A stretch of DNA of 64,000 nt, from the NCBI GenBank assembly GCA_900112325.1, contig FOLJ01000005.1:68134-132133 (forward strand), given 5' to 3'. The stretch's first letter is position 1; every line of letters begins with the position of its first letter. The translations under genes were made by a program, and so were the position numbers. This DNA is from Micromonospora sediminimaris. Its GTDB lineage: Bacteria; Actinomycetota; Actinomycetes; Mycobacteriales; Micromonosporaceae. This document shows positions 53,308 to 62,628 of this stretch, one piece after another. The notes below the pieces were generated by a model. It saw nothing but the letters and a program-made list of their open reading frames with translations, was not told the DNA's origin and made no database searches.

Positions 53308-53496
53308 GTGGCGAGGCGAAGGTACGTGGCGAGGGGCGTTGATGGCGGCTACCGGATCTGGGACAACCGGGCTCGCCGGTGGTGGGGCGAACTCTATGAG
53401 CTCTGCCCAGACGAGTTGATCAATGAGCTGAACGGCGCCCGCAACTACGCCAAGATTACCGCGCTGCTCCGGGCTTACCGAGCACAGAAGCGGTAA
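53308..53496 (+). CDS. Small uncharacterised protein with W-rich motif
   Basis: The product has 62 residues from GTG 53308. TACCTT ends 7 nt upstream, supporting a leaderless start. VARRRYVARGVDGGYRIWDN then RARRWWGELYELCPDELINE and LNGARNYAKITALLRAYRAQ. The YxVWDN-x4-WWG pattern looks familiar from other small actinobacterial proteins, but no function is known. Upstream in-frame ATGs at 53239 and 53272 are less convincing. Confidence 0.6.
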   Translation: MARRRYVARGVDGGYRIWDNRARRWWGELYELCPDELINELNGARNYAKITALLRAYRAQKR

Positions 53497-53598
53497 CGTA
53501 GTACATCAGGCCGCCGCGTTTGGTGCGGCATGAGCGGTATCGCAACCGCGTCGATTATTGCTGGTCGCGGACGTTCCTTATCGCTACGGTTCTGTGCC

Positions 53599-54327
53599 AT
53601 GCCCGACGCGATCTTTACCCACCCGCGCCTCGCGCCTGTCTATGATGCGTTCGATGGCGACCGCGCAGACCTCGACGCATATCTTCGCATCGTCGACGAG
53701 TTCGACGCCCGGCACGTGCTCGACATCGGATGCGGTACGGGATCCCTGGCCATCCTGCTGGCGAGAAGTGGACGACATGTAACCGGCGTTGATCCCGCCG
53801 CTGCCTCCCTGGACGCGGCGGTATCCAAACCCGGCGCCGCATCGGTCACCTGGCTCCACGGGGATGCCACGACGCTCCCCGCGCTGTCAGCTGACATCGC
53901 GCTGATGACCGGCAACGTGGCTCAAGTCTTCCTTGACGACGATGACTGGAGCGCGACACTCCAGGGCATTCATGGCGCGCTACGCGACGGCGGCCACCTC
54001 GTGTTCGAGACGAGACGCCCGCAGCGCCGTGCCTGGGAGGAATGGGTCGTCGACACTGACCCGGCCACCCGAAATCTTCCTGGCATCGGTGAGGTCGAAC
54101 GGCGTATGGAAGTCACCAGGGTGGCGCTGCCATATGTCTCCTTCCGGTACACGTACACCTTCGCCTCTGACGGCTTCTCGGTGGAGTCGGACTCCACCCT
54201 CAGGTTCCGCAGTCAAGCAGAGGTTGAGGAGACCCTGGTGACCAGTGGTTTTACCACGATCGACGTCCGCGACGCCCCAGACCGTCCTGGGCGGGAGTAC
54301 GTGTTCGTGGCGCAACGAACGCACTGA
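53599..54327 (+). CDS. SAM-dependent methyltransferase
   Basis: The product has 242 residues. The class I fold shows HVLDIGCGTGSLAILLARSG (SAM motif I near 40-48), VTGVDPAAASLDAA, DIALMTGNVAQVFLDDDDW and LRDGGHLVFETRRPQRRAWE. TACGGT 8 nt before ATG 53599 suggests a leaderless mRNA. The earlier in-frame ATG at 53530 is therefore not used. The substrate is not deducible. Confidence 0.86.
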   Translation: MPDAIFTHPRLAPVYDAFDGDRADLDAYLRIVDEFDARHVLDIGCGTGSLAILLARSGRHVTGVDPAAASLDAAVSKPGAASVTWLHGDATTLPALSADIALMTGNVAQVFLDDDDWSATLQGIHGALRDGGHLVFETRRPQRRAWEEWVVDTDPATRNLPGIGEVERRMEVTRVALPYVSFRYTYTFASDGFSVESDSTLRFRSQAEVEETLVTSGFTTIDVRDAPDRPGREYVFVAQRTH

Positions 54328-54522
54328 CCGCCCCAACACTGAACGATTGTCGCACCCTTCTCGGGCGTGTCCTCGCGCCTGCCCATGGGCAGCGGCTGCG
54401 CTCCGTGACGCCCGGTCTGCGGCTAAATCCGGACGTTTGATGAGGAGCCAACGATCATGGAGTGATGTATTCCCTGCCTGGGTCGTCACGCAGTCTCTGA
54501 CTCGCCGTGCCAGGATCGTCTC

Positions 54523-55086
54523 GTGCGCAACGAGGAACGGCTACGAACACGGACGCCCGAGTCCCGAGCCTTCGGGCAGCGCGTACAGCTCGTCATGAAC
54601 CTGACCTCGCGCCTCAACGTGCTGCCGTTTGACGACCTCGATGCACGCAGGACGGTGCTGACCGAGATCTTCGGTAAACCGATCCCTGACTCGCTGTCCA
54701 TCCTGCCTCCGTTCTACTGCGACTACGGGCTTGGAGCATCGTTTGGAGAGCGCGTGTTCATCAACCAGGGATGCTTCTTTCTCGACTACGGGGGTATCAC
54801 CATCGGTGACCGCGTCCTGATTGGTCCCCGAGTGACTCTGAGCACGGCCGGACATCCCGTCGAGCTCCACGAGCGGTACGACTTCATCACGCACGCGCCC
54901 ATCGTCATCGAGGATGATGTGTGGATCGGTGCCGCGGTCACGGTCACCCCTGGAGTGACAATCGGTCGGGGCTCGGTCGTCGGCGCGGGCGCCGTTGTCG
55001 CGAAGGACGTGCCGCCGCTGAGTGTGGTGACGGCAACAAGCGTTGTCGAGCGAAAGCGTCTCAAGCCAGCGTCTACCGCAACCTGA
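54523..55086 (+). CDS. Hexapeptide-repeat (LbH) acetyltransferase, maltose/galactoside O-acetyltransferase-like
   Basis: The product has 187 residues from GTG 54523 (CAGGAT 6 nt upstream). The left-handed beta-helix carries PPFYCDYGLGASFGERVFIN then QGCFFLDYGGITIGDRVLIG, and IVIEDDVWIGAAVTVTPGVT then IGRGSVVGAGAVVAKDVPPL. The catalytic His lies in LSTAGHPVELHERY near 108. The helix repeat VWIGAAVTVTPGVTIG is that of NodL/LacA/Maa enzymes. The acceptor sugar is unknown. Confidence 0.88.
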   Translation: MRNEERLRTRTPESRAFGQRVQLVMNLTSRLNVLPFDDLDARRTVLTEIFGKPIPDSLSILPPFYCDYGLGASFGERVFINQGCFFLDYGGITIGDRVLIGPRVTLSTAGHPVELHERYDFITHAPIVIEDDVWIGAAVTVTPGVTIGRGSVVGAGAVVAKDVPPLSVVTATSVVERKRLKPASTAT

Positions 55087-55327
55087 AACCTGCGGCTCAC
55101 CCACGCACATCGGCTACTTGACGGGAAGGCGGTAGCTGGCGTCATCCGGTCCACCGGCCAGTGCAGGCAGCGATGAGACCCTGGCAAGCGGCGCGCTCGG
55201 GAGGCGGCATGTGTGCGTGCGATCCGCTGCGGAACCGTGCCCTGCCCGCCGTGCTAGCAACGACCCGGGGCAGTAATGACACGGGGCGCCCGACCACGTC
55301 AGGGCACAGGATTCTAGCCTTGGGCTC

Positions 55328-55765
55328 GTGGAACGTATCGAATTCCGTACCATCGAGCAGGAGCTCGGCGTCGGGATGTTCCCGACACTCGTTCCGTACC
55401 TTAATGACATATCCCTACCTGACATGGTTCGCACAGCTGAGCTGCCCTTTGCGCGGCGAGAAGGGAAACCCAACCTCGCGGGCAGCTATGCGGGGCTGCT
55501 GGGCGACAGCGTGCGCTGGCCGAGTCGGCACTATCTCGGTGATCCGGTGCTGAGCTGGTTCGGTGACGGCGACACCGTGTTACTGGGGTGTACCTGCGGT
55601 GACTGGGGCTGCTGGCCGTTTACCGCGATGGTCACGGTTGCTGAGGACACGGTCAACTGGTCTGGCTATCGCACCGGGCATCGTGATTGGGGCTACCAGG
55701 AACTGCTTCCCGTCACCTTCGATCGCCTCCAGTACGAAGAAGCGCTGCGGGCGACAGTTCGCTGA
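55328..55765 (+). CDS. Uncharacterised protein with CTCGDWGCWP motif
   Basis: The product has 145 residues from GTG 55328 (TAGCCT 7 nt upstream, leaderless). The centre VLLGCTCGDWGCWPFTAMVT has three cysteines in a short stretch and then VTWSGY-like NWSGYRTGHRDWGYQELLPV. The cysteine cluster could bind metal or be structural. It is not recognised beyond this. Confidence 0.65.
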   Translation: MERIEFRTIEQELGVGMFPTLVPYLNDISLPDMVRTAELPFARREGKPNLAGSYAGLLGDSVRWPSRHYLGDPVLSWFGDGDTVLLGCTCGDWGCWPFTAMVTVAEDTVNWSGYRTGHRDWGYQELLPVTFDRLQYEEALRATVR

Positions 55766-56169
55766 GCAGGGGAGGCCACATCATCACGCCGTCGGCTCGC
55801 AAGGATGAACGTCCCCTCAAGGTGACGAACGATCGCGACATGTGAGTGATCCGACGGCATGCGACCATCGGTCAGCGCGAGGCACTGCTGCTGAACAGCC
55901 GCGTCCGAGGTCTTGCCCCTGCTGCTGTGGAGTCCGCGCACCGGTCCCGCGTCGCATACGATGGTCCTTGGCCTGCGGCGCTGCCTGGGGCCGAGACGAC
56001 TGTGGACGTCGGCTGTGGCATCAGCACCTTCCGCGAGTTACGCCGCCGCGAGCGGACCGTGCTGGTCACCGGTCTTGATCGGTCCAGCACGGTGGTGTTT
56101 CGCTTCCGCGGGCCGGCGCTGGCCTTGGGCGCCGACGCATCACGTACGTCGGACCGATGGGATGAAACG
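55766..56169. other. Gene-poor stretch
   Basis: About 400 bases. The frame of the following gene is open back to 55846 and includes TTVDVGCGISTFRELRRRER, which superficially resembles a methyltransferase motif, but no other part of such a fold is present. I treat it as non-coding or a remnant. Confidence 0.35.
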
Positions 56170-56610
56170 ATGCGCAATACCGAGATGGCGAAGCTGGGCG
56201 GGCTCGTCGGCGAATGGGCGACGAAGATTTCGGATGCCTTCTTCCTCGAACCGCCAGGCGCCGAGGTGCCGGGCATCACCAGGATCGAGTGGCTCGGGGA
56301 GTCACTACTGGTCGTGCGGTCGCAGTTCGGCGGGGGCGGCCAGACGCGTTCCGAGATGAGTCTCGTCCTCGGACGCAGCGACGCGAACGATCGGTTCGTC
56401 GCGCTCTATGAAGACGACCGCGGCGTCTGTCGCGAGTTCGCCATGACCTTCGACGGCGAACACTGGACGATGACCCGTGAGGACCCGGACTTCCACCAGC
56501 GGTTCATCGCCAACGTCGACAAGGACCGGATCCTCGGCCGCTGGGAGGCGTCCGAGGACACCGGCAAGTCCTGGCGGAAAGACTTCGACCTCACCTTCGA
56601 GCGCGCCTGA
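56170..56610 (+). CDS. DUF1579-like lipocalin-fold protein
   Basis: The product has 146 residues from ATG 56170. MAKLGGLVGEWATKISDAFF, PGITRIEWLGESLLVVRSQF and FVALYEDDRGVCREFAMTFD then GEHWTMTREDPDFHQRFIAN and ILGRWEASEDTGKSWRKDFD follow the beta-barrel pattern LxGxW...EWL...ALYxDxRGVxR of this family. The role is unknown. Many relatives occur as single cytosolic proteins in actinobacteria. Confidence 0.72.
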   Translation: MRNTEMAKLGGLVGEWATKISDAFFLEPPGAEVPGITRIEWLGESLLVVRSQFGGGGQTRSEMSLVLGRSDANDRFVALYEDDRGVCREFAMTFDGEHWTMTREDPDFHQRFIANVDKDRILGRWEASEDTGKSWRKDFDLTFERA

Positions 56611-56719
56611 AATCTGGCGCCTCCGATCGGCGACCATCACACCATCGGCGGCAGATCCGTACGCCGCGAGCAGCTTAGACGCAGTCCGGGCGAACCCGGA
56701 AAGCGGATTCCGTCCGTTA

Positions 56720-57790
56720 TCTTCTCCGCGTCGCTGGCTGCTGGGTCGACGGCGGTGACGGTGTGCGCGCCGGCTTGGATTTCGATGGTCCGGTAGCGGC
56801 GGGCGGTGCGGACGAACTTGCGGATTGACCAGCCGGTGCGGTCTTCGATTCAGTGGCTGACCGCGAGTGCAGAGAACATGATGGTCAGGTGCGCGTCGGT
56901 GGAGTCACGTTGCCGGTGGTAGATCGGCGGGGCTTGCAGGTCGTGCTTGGACATCCGAAACGACTTCTCGATCTGGACCAGTCGGTGGTAGGCGTCGATG
57001 ACGAACTGCGCCGTGACCGGGGTGCCGTCCGGGCAGGTGGCGAGGTTGGTGACGTAGCCCTTCAGCCCGCCACGGCTCGGCCTTGGCCTCCGAGGCCCGG
57101 TTGATGGTGCGGGTGCCGCCGGCCAGGTGGACGAACCGGTTGCGCTTGATGGTGGCCTTGCCGGCAACGGCCTCTCCGCCTTGGCGATCTGCTCGTCGAT
57201 CCCGCGTAGCGTTCGGCAGGCCCAGTCGGCCCGGTACTGGTAGTGGATGACCTGGTCGCGGCGCTGCCCGCTGAGCCCGGCCCAGAACTGGGTGAACAGC
57301 TGGGTGAACACCTGCCCGTCAGGGATCTCCTCGTCGGGTGCTTCGTGCGCCAGGCGGTGACGAGGTAGGGCACGTCGGCGATGCGGGCGCCGAGAATGAA
57401 TTACAACCCGGCGGCCTCGATCGCCTGCTGGTTGGTCGCCTAGATCATGCCGGCGTCGGCCACGACCGTCACGTCGGCAGTTGGGTGGGCGGCCACGAAC
57501 GCCTGGATGATCGGCACCATCGTGGTCGTCTCGGCGGTGTTGCCCTCGAATGCGTTGACCATCAACGGGAACCCGGCCGCGTCGGTCAGCAGCCCGATGG
57601 TGATCTGCGTGTCCAGACGGCGTTCCTTGGAGAAGCCGGGTTCGCGGAACCCGTCGCCGGCGTCGGTCTCGAAGTACAGCGTCGACACGTCGTAGAGCAC
57701 CAGGCTGGCCGGGCCCAACCCGGCGTGGGTCGCGCACGCGGCGGCGAGCTATTGCCGCCACGCGTCCTTCGCGAAGACGGGGGCGCGAGG
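56720..57790 (-). pseudogene. IS1634-like (IS4-group) DDE transposase, decayed
   Basis: Pieces in different frames align in order. The N-terminal side has ASLVLYDVSTLYFETDAGDG, then GFSKERRLDTQITIGLLTDA, PLMVNAFEGNTAETTTMVPI and ADVTVVADAGMI followed by an in-frame stop. Next come GQVFTQLFTQFWAGLSGQRR and IHYQYRADWACRTLRGIDEQ, then AQFVIDAYHRLVQIEKSFRM and HLTIMFSALAVSH followed by another stop. Beyond this stop the match continues with EDRTGWSIRKFVRTARRYRT. At least two nonsense codons and two frameshifts are visible, and the N-terminus is missing. VVADAGM is the second catalytic Asp motif. No terminal repeats were identified. Confidence 0.78.
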
Positions 57791-57801
57791 TCGGGCGACT
57801 G

Positions 57802-58751
57802 CTACATCTCGTGCTCCCAGAAGCCGCGCGTGTCGACGTCCGCGGCATCCGCCAGCGCCTCCAGCTCCGCGATCTCCTCGTCGGCGAGCTCGATGCCGCG
57901 AGCTCGGACCAACCCGTCGATGTAACTTGCCTTCTGACCCCGATGATCGGGGTGGTCCCCTTGGCGATGGCTCATGCGGTGGCGACATCGGCGGCGGACG
58001 CGCCTCGGTCCGCGCCGATCGTCCGCATCCGGTCCGTCAGCTCCTGCAGCTGAGGCAGGATGCCGTTGCACACTCCCGCCCTTCTGCTGCCATCCGGCAA
58101 CCTATGGCTGTACCTGCCGGTCAGCGCCCCTTGCTCAAGGACCATTTAGGAAAGAACCGCACGTCGTGCTCGCGGCAGTGACGAAGAATGCCCGAGCGCT
58201 GAGAACTCCGGTACAGGAGACTGTAGTGGTTCTGGACTGCCTCCACACGGAAGCCGGCCCCGCCGAGGATCTAATCGGCAAGAGCGATCTCGTTCATGTT
58301 GTGGTGTGGTTCGAGACGCCGATATGCCTGATCCTGCTGCTCTGCAGCAGTGGAATCAGAAGCGGCGTCCAACGGGCCACGTCGGCAGGGTTGTGGATCC
58401 AGTACAGATCCACAAAGCCTGTGCCCATTCGGTCGAGGCTCTGCTCCAGCATGTCCGCGACCGGATCGTCGCCGTCGCCCGCGACCTGCGGGGTAAACTT
58501 TGTAGACAGCTGGTATTCGCTGCGGGCATACCCCTTTAGCGCCTGAGCGAGAACCGTCTCCGAGCGACCCATGCCGTACACCATCGCGGTGTCCCACATG
58601 GTGAACCCGCTCGATTGCGCCTTCTCGACGACCTCTCGCAGGCCGACGCAGACAGCTGGCTGCCAAAATAGCCGTCGCCCGCCTCGCCGCTGTCTCCCCA
58701 GGCCCACGTGCCCAGCGCCACCGCCGGCACTGTCAGCGTCTTGCTCGTCAT
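57802..58751 (-). pseudogene. Aldo/keto reductase, inactivated
   Basis: Starting at ATG 58751 (GGAGGTAGGGAC upstream) the product begins MTSKTLTVPAVALGTWAWGD then SGEAGDGYFGSQL. A frameshift near 58640 leads to GLREVVEKAQSSGFTMWDTA with MVYGMGRSETVLAQ (the AKR Asp-Tyr region) and FVDLYWIHNPADVARWTP. Another shift near 58310 gives NMNEIALAD and a TAG. Beyond it GFRVEAVQNHYSLLYRSS is readable. The end AIAKGTTPIIGV and IELADEEIAELEALADAADV is intact after a TGA in place of Trp. At least five lesions are present, so it is dead. It is last in the TetR-controlled operon. Confidence 0.8.
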
Positions 58752-58972
58752 GTCCCTACCTCCATTGCTCGTTCTTCCGCCGTGTCGACGTCGTGAACGC
58801 CCCGGCCGCCAGCGCCGTCGGAAGGCGTCGCCATGATCATCAGAAGCGTGCCCAACGCCAGCACGTGGACGACGGACGGCAGCCGGGTGCGCCGATCCTG
58901 CTGGCCCTCGACGGCCACCTCGCGAGGGCCGTCGAGGACGCCCCGCACCCAGAAGACCGCGATCGCCGCCAC
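58748..58972 (-). CDS. Short fragment overlapping the aldo/keto reductase start
   Basis: On the minus strand the reading IAVFWVRGVLDGPREVAVEG then QQDRRTRLPSVVHVLALGTL and LLMIMATPSDG is protein-like with one hydrophobic helix. It ends with ATGA overlapping the ATG of the aldo/keto reductase pseudogene, typical of coupled genes. The first part of the gene seems lost, since the sequence becomes incoherent above 58980. I do not recognise it; it could be the end of a small membrane protein. Confidence 0.4.
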   Translation of the reverse strand: MAAIAVFWVRGVLDGPREVAVEGQQDRRTRLPSVVHVLALGTLLMIMATPSDGAGGRGVHDVDTAEERAMEVGT

Positions 58973-59078
58973 CGGAGAAGGTCGCGTCTATCGGGGGTAT
59001 AACCTCAACCCCCTCGCGCCGTGACCAGCTGATACCGGAGCCCACCCGAGCCGACCCTCAGTAGCCCGAGCGGACCGG

Positions 59079-60215
59079 TCAGCCCTGTCGGACCTCGACC
59101 CGCAGGATGCGGTCGTCGCCGGGCCGCGCTTCGGTGCCGCCCCAGGTCGCGCGGTCGGTGTTGGAGGTCGTCAGCCAGAGGGCTCCGTCGGGGGCGACTT
59201 CGACGGTACGGATACGGCCGTAGTCGCCCTCGAAGTGCTGGACCGCGTTGCCCGCGGGGGCGCCTGCAGTGACCGGCAGTTGCCAGAGTCGCTGGCCGCC
59301 TAGCGCCGCGATCCACAGTGAGCCGGCGGCGTGGGCCACGCCGGACGGTGAGGCGTCGTCGGGGTGCATGGTGAGGATCGGCCGTTCTCCGGTGCTTCCA
59401 TGGATGCCTTCGGTCTCGGGCCAGCCGTAGTCCCGGCCCGGCCGCAGCACGTTGATTTCGTCCCAGGTCCGGTGGCCCAGCTCCGACGCGTACGCCGCGC
59501 CGTCCGGCCCGAACGCGATGCCTTGGACGTTGCGGTGTCCGGAGGAGTAGATGGGTGAGTCCGGTGACGGGTTGTCCGGCGGGATCGAGCCGTCCGGGCG
59601 GATGCGCAGGATCTTGCCGTTGAGCGTGGTGTCGTCGGCGGCGTTCCGAGGGTCGAACGCGTCGCCGGTGCCGATCCACAGGTTGCCGTCCGGCCCGATC
59701 GCGATCCGGCCGCCGTGGTGGCGGTCGGCGGTCTGGATGCCGTTGAGCAGCACCCGTTCCCGTCTGATCGAGTGGAAGTCGTCGGCGATGCGCAGCGCGA
59801 CGATCGAGTTCTCCCGCTCTCCGGAGACCGAGGCGTAAACTGTCCGGTCGGTGGTGAAGGTCCGGGATGCGACGATGCCGAGCAGGCCGCCTTCGGAACT
59901 GGCCACGACGTCGGGTACGACGCCGACCGTCTGCGCCGTCCCGCCGCCGGCCGGCACGCGGCGGATCTCGCCGGTGATCCGCTCGGAGACCAGTGCGGAA
60001 CCGTCTGGCAGGAAGGTGAGACCCCACGGCGCTCGGAGTCCGGTGACGAGTTCGGTGGGTGTACCGAGTGTCGCTACCGGGCCGCTGCTGCGGCCGGGCG
60101 ACCGTTCGGGGCCGGCGGTTGGTTCGGCCGCCGGGTCGGATGAGCAGGCGGGCAGGGCAAGCGCCACGGCCATGCTGATGACCAGTGACGACCGTGCGAG
60201 CGTTGATCTGGACAT
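59079..60215 (-). CDS. PQQ-type glucose/sorbosone dehydrogenase-like lipoprotein
   Basis: The product has 378 residues. The signal ends in lipobox LALPACSSD, so it is probably a lipoprotein on the outer face of the membrane. The six-bladed propeller shows [72 protein letters not shown] and [11 protein letters not shown], the signatures of the GSDH family (soluble glucose dehydrogenase type). The HHGG and GHRN residues fit the PQQ and Ca sites. Oxidation of an aldose or similar sugar is likely. Confidence 0.88.
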   Translation of the reverse strand: MSRSTLARSSLVISMAVALALPACSSDPAAEPTAGPERSPGRSSGPVATLGTPTELVTGLRAPWGLTFLPDGSALVSERITGEIRRVPAGGGTAQTVGVVPDVVASSEGGLLGIVASRTFTTDRTVYASVSGERENSIVALRIADDFHSIRRERVLLNGIQTADRHHGGRIAIGPDGNLWIGTGDAFDPRNAADDTTLNGKILRIRPDGSIPPDNPSPDSPIYSSGHRNVQGIAFGPDGAAYASELGHRTWDEINVLRPGRDYGWPETEGIHGSTGERPILTMHPDDASPSGVAHAAGSLWIAALGGQRLWQLPVTAGAPAGNAVQHFEGDYGRIRTVEVAPDGALWLTTSNTDRATWGGTEARPGDDRILRVEVRQG

Positions 60216-60248
60216 GCTTTCTCCTCCCCGCGTTCCGGTGTGCCTCGA

Positions 60249-60767
60249 TCAGGAGGCGAATCGCCGCTGCAGGCGCTGGCAGGCGTAGCCCGCGCCGGCG
60301 CCGATGGCGCTGGCGGCCACGAGTGTGAGGACGCCGGTCAGCACGTTGTCCGGATGCAGGGCGAAGAACGCGACGAGGCCGAGGAACCAAGCGAGCATGT
60401 TGTCGAGGACGGGTGTGGTGCGCATACCGACCGCGACGCAGGCCAGCACGAACACAGCGACCGGAAGCGCGGCCTGCCCGATGGCCGGGGCCAGGACGCC
60501 GACGATGACGTGCCCCGCGACGGCCAGCAGCAGGCCTGCCCACAGGCTGACCATCGAGTGCAGCCCCAGGGTGGCGGAGGTGGGCCGGGTGAACCAGACG
60601 ATCCAGCCGACGAACATCGCCCAGGCGTGCAGCCCCAGCCCCTCGCTGAGCAACGCTGCGCTGGCGGCGACGACGGCGGCCACGAGAGTAAATCGCACGA
60701 ACCTGCTACGCGACTTCGTGGTCGCTGCTGTCGGATGGGCGGACGGGGGGACGGTGTGCTCAGCCAT
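60249..60767 (-). CDS. DUF1097-like membrane protein
   Basis: The product has 172 residues with about five hydrophobic helices. FVRFTLVAAVVAASAALLSE, LHAWAMFVGWIVWFTRPTSA, HSMVSLWAGLLLAVAGHVIV and NMLAWFLGLVAFFALHPDNV follow the DUF1097 pattern. The function is unknown. It lies 33 bases upstream of the sugar dehydrogenase and 45 bases downstream of an SDR gene on the same strand. Confidence 0.78.
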   Translation of the reverse strand: MAEHTVPPSAHPTAATTKSRSRFVRFTLVAAVVAASAALLSEGLGLHAWAMFVGWIVWFTRPTSATLGLHSMVSLWAGLLLAVAGHVIVGVLAPAIGQAALPVAVFVLACVAVGMRTTPVLDNMLAWFLGLVAFFALHPDNVLTGVLTLVAASAIGAGAGYACQRLQRRFAS

Positions 60768-60812
60768 GAGTCTTTCCTCCTGTGTCTCGGGTATGGCGCG
60801 TGGGACTCGGCG

Positions 60813-61550
60813 TCACGCGGCGCCGCCGTTGACGTAGATGGTCTGTCCGTTGATCCAGCGCCCCGGTCCGGCGAGCAGGGAGGTCACCTCGGCGATGTCC
60901 TCGGGGCGGCCGAGCCGCTGCATCGGATTCTGGCTGGCGATGTGCTCGATGAGGTCCTCGCTCTTGCCGTCGAGGAACAGTGCGGTCGCGGTGGGGCCGG
61001 GCGCGACGGCGTTGACGGTGATGTCGCGGCCACGCATTTCCTTGGCCAGGATCGGGACGAGCGCCTCGACGGCGGCTTTGCTGGCGGCGTACGCGGCGTA
61101 GGTGGGCAGGTTGAGCCGGGTCACGGAGGTGGAGAACGTGATAATTGCGCCGCCTTCGCGTAACCGGCCGACGGCCTCGCGGGCGACGACGAAGGTGCCA
61201 CGGACGTTCGTCCGGTGCATGCGGTCGAACTCGTTGAGGTCGAGCTGAGCGACCGGCCGCAAAATCATGATCCCGGCGGCGTTGACAACCACATCGACGC
61301 GGCCGAACCACTGCTCCGCGGTGTCGAACAGCCTGCTCACCGCCTTCTCGTCGGCCACGTCCGCCTGGATGGCGCCGGCCCGGCCACCGGCCTTCTCGAT
61401 CGCTGCGACCGCAGACTTGGCCTCGACGTCGTTACCGGCGTACGCGATCACCACGTGCTGGCCGTCCGCGGCCAGTCGTTCCGCGACGGCCCGGCCGATC
61501 CCCCGGGACCCGCCGGTCACGACGGCCACCCGGTTCTGGTTCGTGGACAT
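60813..61550 (-). CDS. Short-chain dehydrogenase/reductase (FabG-like)
   Basis: The product has 245 residues from ATG 61550, with GGAAAGGAAC upstream. NRVAVVTGGSRGIGRAVAER is the cofactor site, VVVNAAGIMILRPVAQ follows, the catalytic Ser lies in TFSTSVTRLNLP, and YAAYAASKAAVEALVPILAK holds YxxxK. NGQTIYVNGGAA is the usual end. It is cotranscribed with its neighbours (43-base gap to the preceding SDR). The substrate is unknown. Confidence 0.89.
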   Translation of the reverse strand: MSTNQNRVAVVTGGSRGIGRAVAERLAADGQHVVIAYAGNDVEAKSAVAAIEKAGGRAGAIQADVADEKAVSRLFDTAEQWFGRVDVVVNAAGIMILRPVAQLDLNEFDRMHRTNVRGTFVVAREAVGRLREGGAIITFSTSVTRLNLPTYAAYAASKAAVEALVPILAKEMRGRDITVNAVAPGPTATALFLDGKSEDLIEHIASQNPMQRLGRPEDIAEVTSLLAGPGRWINGQTIYVNGGAA

Positions 61551-61593
61551 GATGGTGTTCCTTTCCTCAGTTGAACGGTGCCGGTGAATGTGG

Positions 61594-62481
61594 TCAGAAC
61601 CGGGCCGGTGCCAGCAGCTCGGCGAAGCCCAGCCGGCGGACGAACTCCGCGCGGGTTTCGAACGCGATGTCATTGACGCGCTCCACACCGGCGTGGGCGT
61701 CGTCGATGACGGTGCGAAAGGGCTTGGCGCCGAACGGCAGCCCGAGCACCCGCACGATCTCCTCGGTGACACCTGCCGCACCCATCAGCGGGTGCTTGAG
61801 CAGCGTGGCGGTGGCGTGCTCGTTGCGTTCGACGAGCGGGTCGAGCGCGGAGTAGGCGGCGGCCACGTGCTGATCGGTGGCGCGGCTGGCGTTCGGGAAG
61901 TGCTCGGTGCCCTCCGTGATTGCACCCGGCATCACGATGACCGTCTCGATACCGAAGGCGTTGGCCTCGTAGGCGGTGACCACGGCCAGCGCGTCCATGG
62001 CGGCCTTGGACACCACGTAGGGGCCGAGGAACGGTGGGGTTGTGACGGGGATGGTGCTGCCGACGTACATCAGTACTCCGGCCCGCCGCTCGCGGAAGTG
62101 GGGCAGCACCGCGCGGTTGACCCGGTGCGCGCCGATGGCGTTGACGTCGATGAGGTGCATGACGTCGTCGTCCGTGAACGCCTCGACGTAGCCCACGTAC
62201 AGGTGCCCAGCGTTGTTGATCACGACGTCCAGGCCGCCGTGCCGCTCCACCACGGTGCGCACAGCCGCGTTGGCGGACTCCTGTGACGTCACATCGAGAT
62301 CGATGACGTGCAGGTCGAGCCGCTCCTGCCGCGCTCGGTCGCGCGCCGTCGCAGCGTGATCGGCGTTGCGGCCCTCGACATCACGCATGGTGGCGTACAC
62401 CGTGTGCCCCGCCCGCGCGAGTGCCGCAGCGGCGAGGTTACCGATTCCGGTGGCGGCTCCGGTGACCAGGACAACGGACAT
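61594..62481 (-). CDS. Short-chain dehydrogenase/reductase, first gene of the TetR-controlled operon
   Basis: The product has 295 residues from ATG 62481 (GTG 62487 also possible). MSVVLVTGAATGIGNLAAAA is the nucleotide site, VVINNAGHLYVGYVE follows, the catalytic Ser lies in YVGSTIPVTTPPF, and LGPYVVSKAAMDALAVVTAY holds YxxxK. The C-terminal 70 residues extend beyond the SDR core. Divergent from the TetR gene, it heads the run SDR, SDR, DUF1097, sugar dehydrogenase, aldo/keto reductase. Confidence 0.88.
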   Translation of the reverse strand: MSVVLVTGAATGIGNLAAAALARAGHTVYATMRDVEGRNADHAATARDRARQERLDLHVIDLDVTSQESANAAVRTVVERHGGLDVVINNAGHLYVGYVEAFTDDDVMHLIDVNAIGAHRVNRAVLPHFRERRAGVLMYVGSTIPVTTPPFLGPYVVSKAAMDALAVVTAYEANAFGIETVIVMPGAITEGTEHFPNASRATDQHVAAAYSALDPLVERNEHATATLLKHPLMGAAGVTEEIVRVLGLPFGAKPFRTVIDDAHAGVERVNDIAFETRAEFVRRLGFAELLAPARF

Positions 62482-62504
62482 GACCACACTTCTTAGTATC
62501 GTCT

Positions 62505-62560
62505 TTAACGACTTGGCGTTAATGCTGCTACCATAACACCGATAACGCTATAGTGATAGC
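62505..62560. promoter_or_regulatory. Palindromic operators between the TetR gene and the redox operon
   Basis: TTAACG-ACTTGG-CGTTAA (62505-62522) is a perfect 18-bp inverted repeat, 24 bases upstream of the first SDR. GCTAT-AGTG-ATAGC (62547-62560) is a second perfect one, and CACCGATA occurs as a direct repeat around it (near 62537 and 62560). Both are plausible binding sites for the divergent TetR-type protein. Confidence 0.68.
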
Positions 62561-62628
62561 ACCGATACCGGAGACGGTCATGACGCGTCGGCAGCGACGG
62601 ATCCACGCGCGGGAGCAGGGGGAAGTCG

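Noticed and set aside
55846..56169. Methyltransferase-like N-terminus (VDVGCG) on the DUF1579-like gene
   Set aside because: Only the glycine motif resembles motif I. No other part of the fold is present, and a better start exists at 56170.
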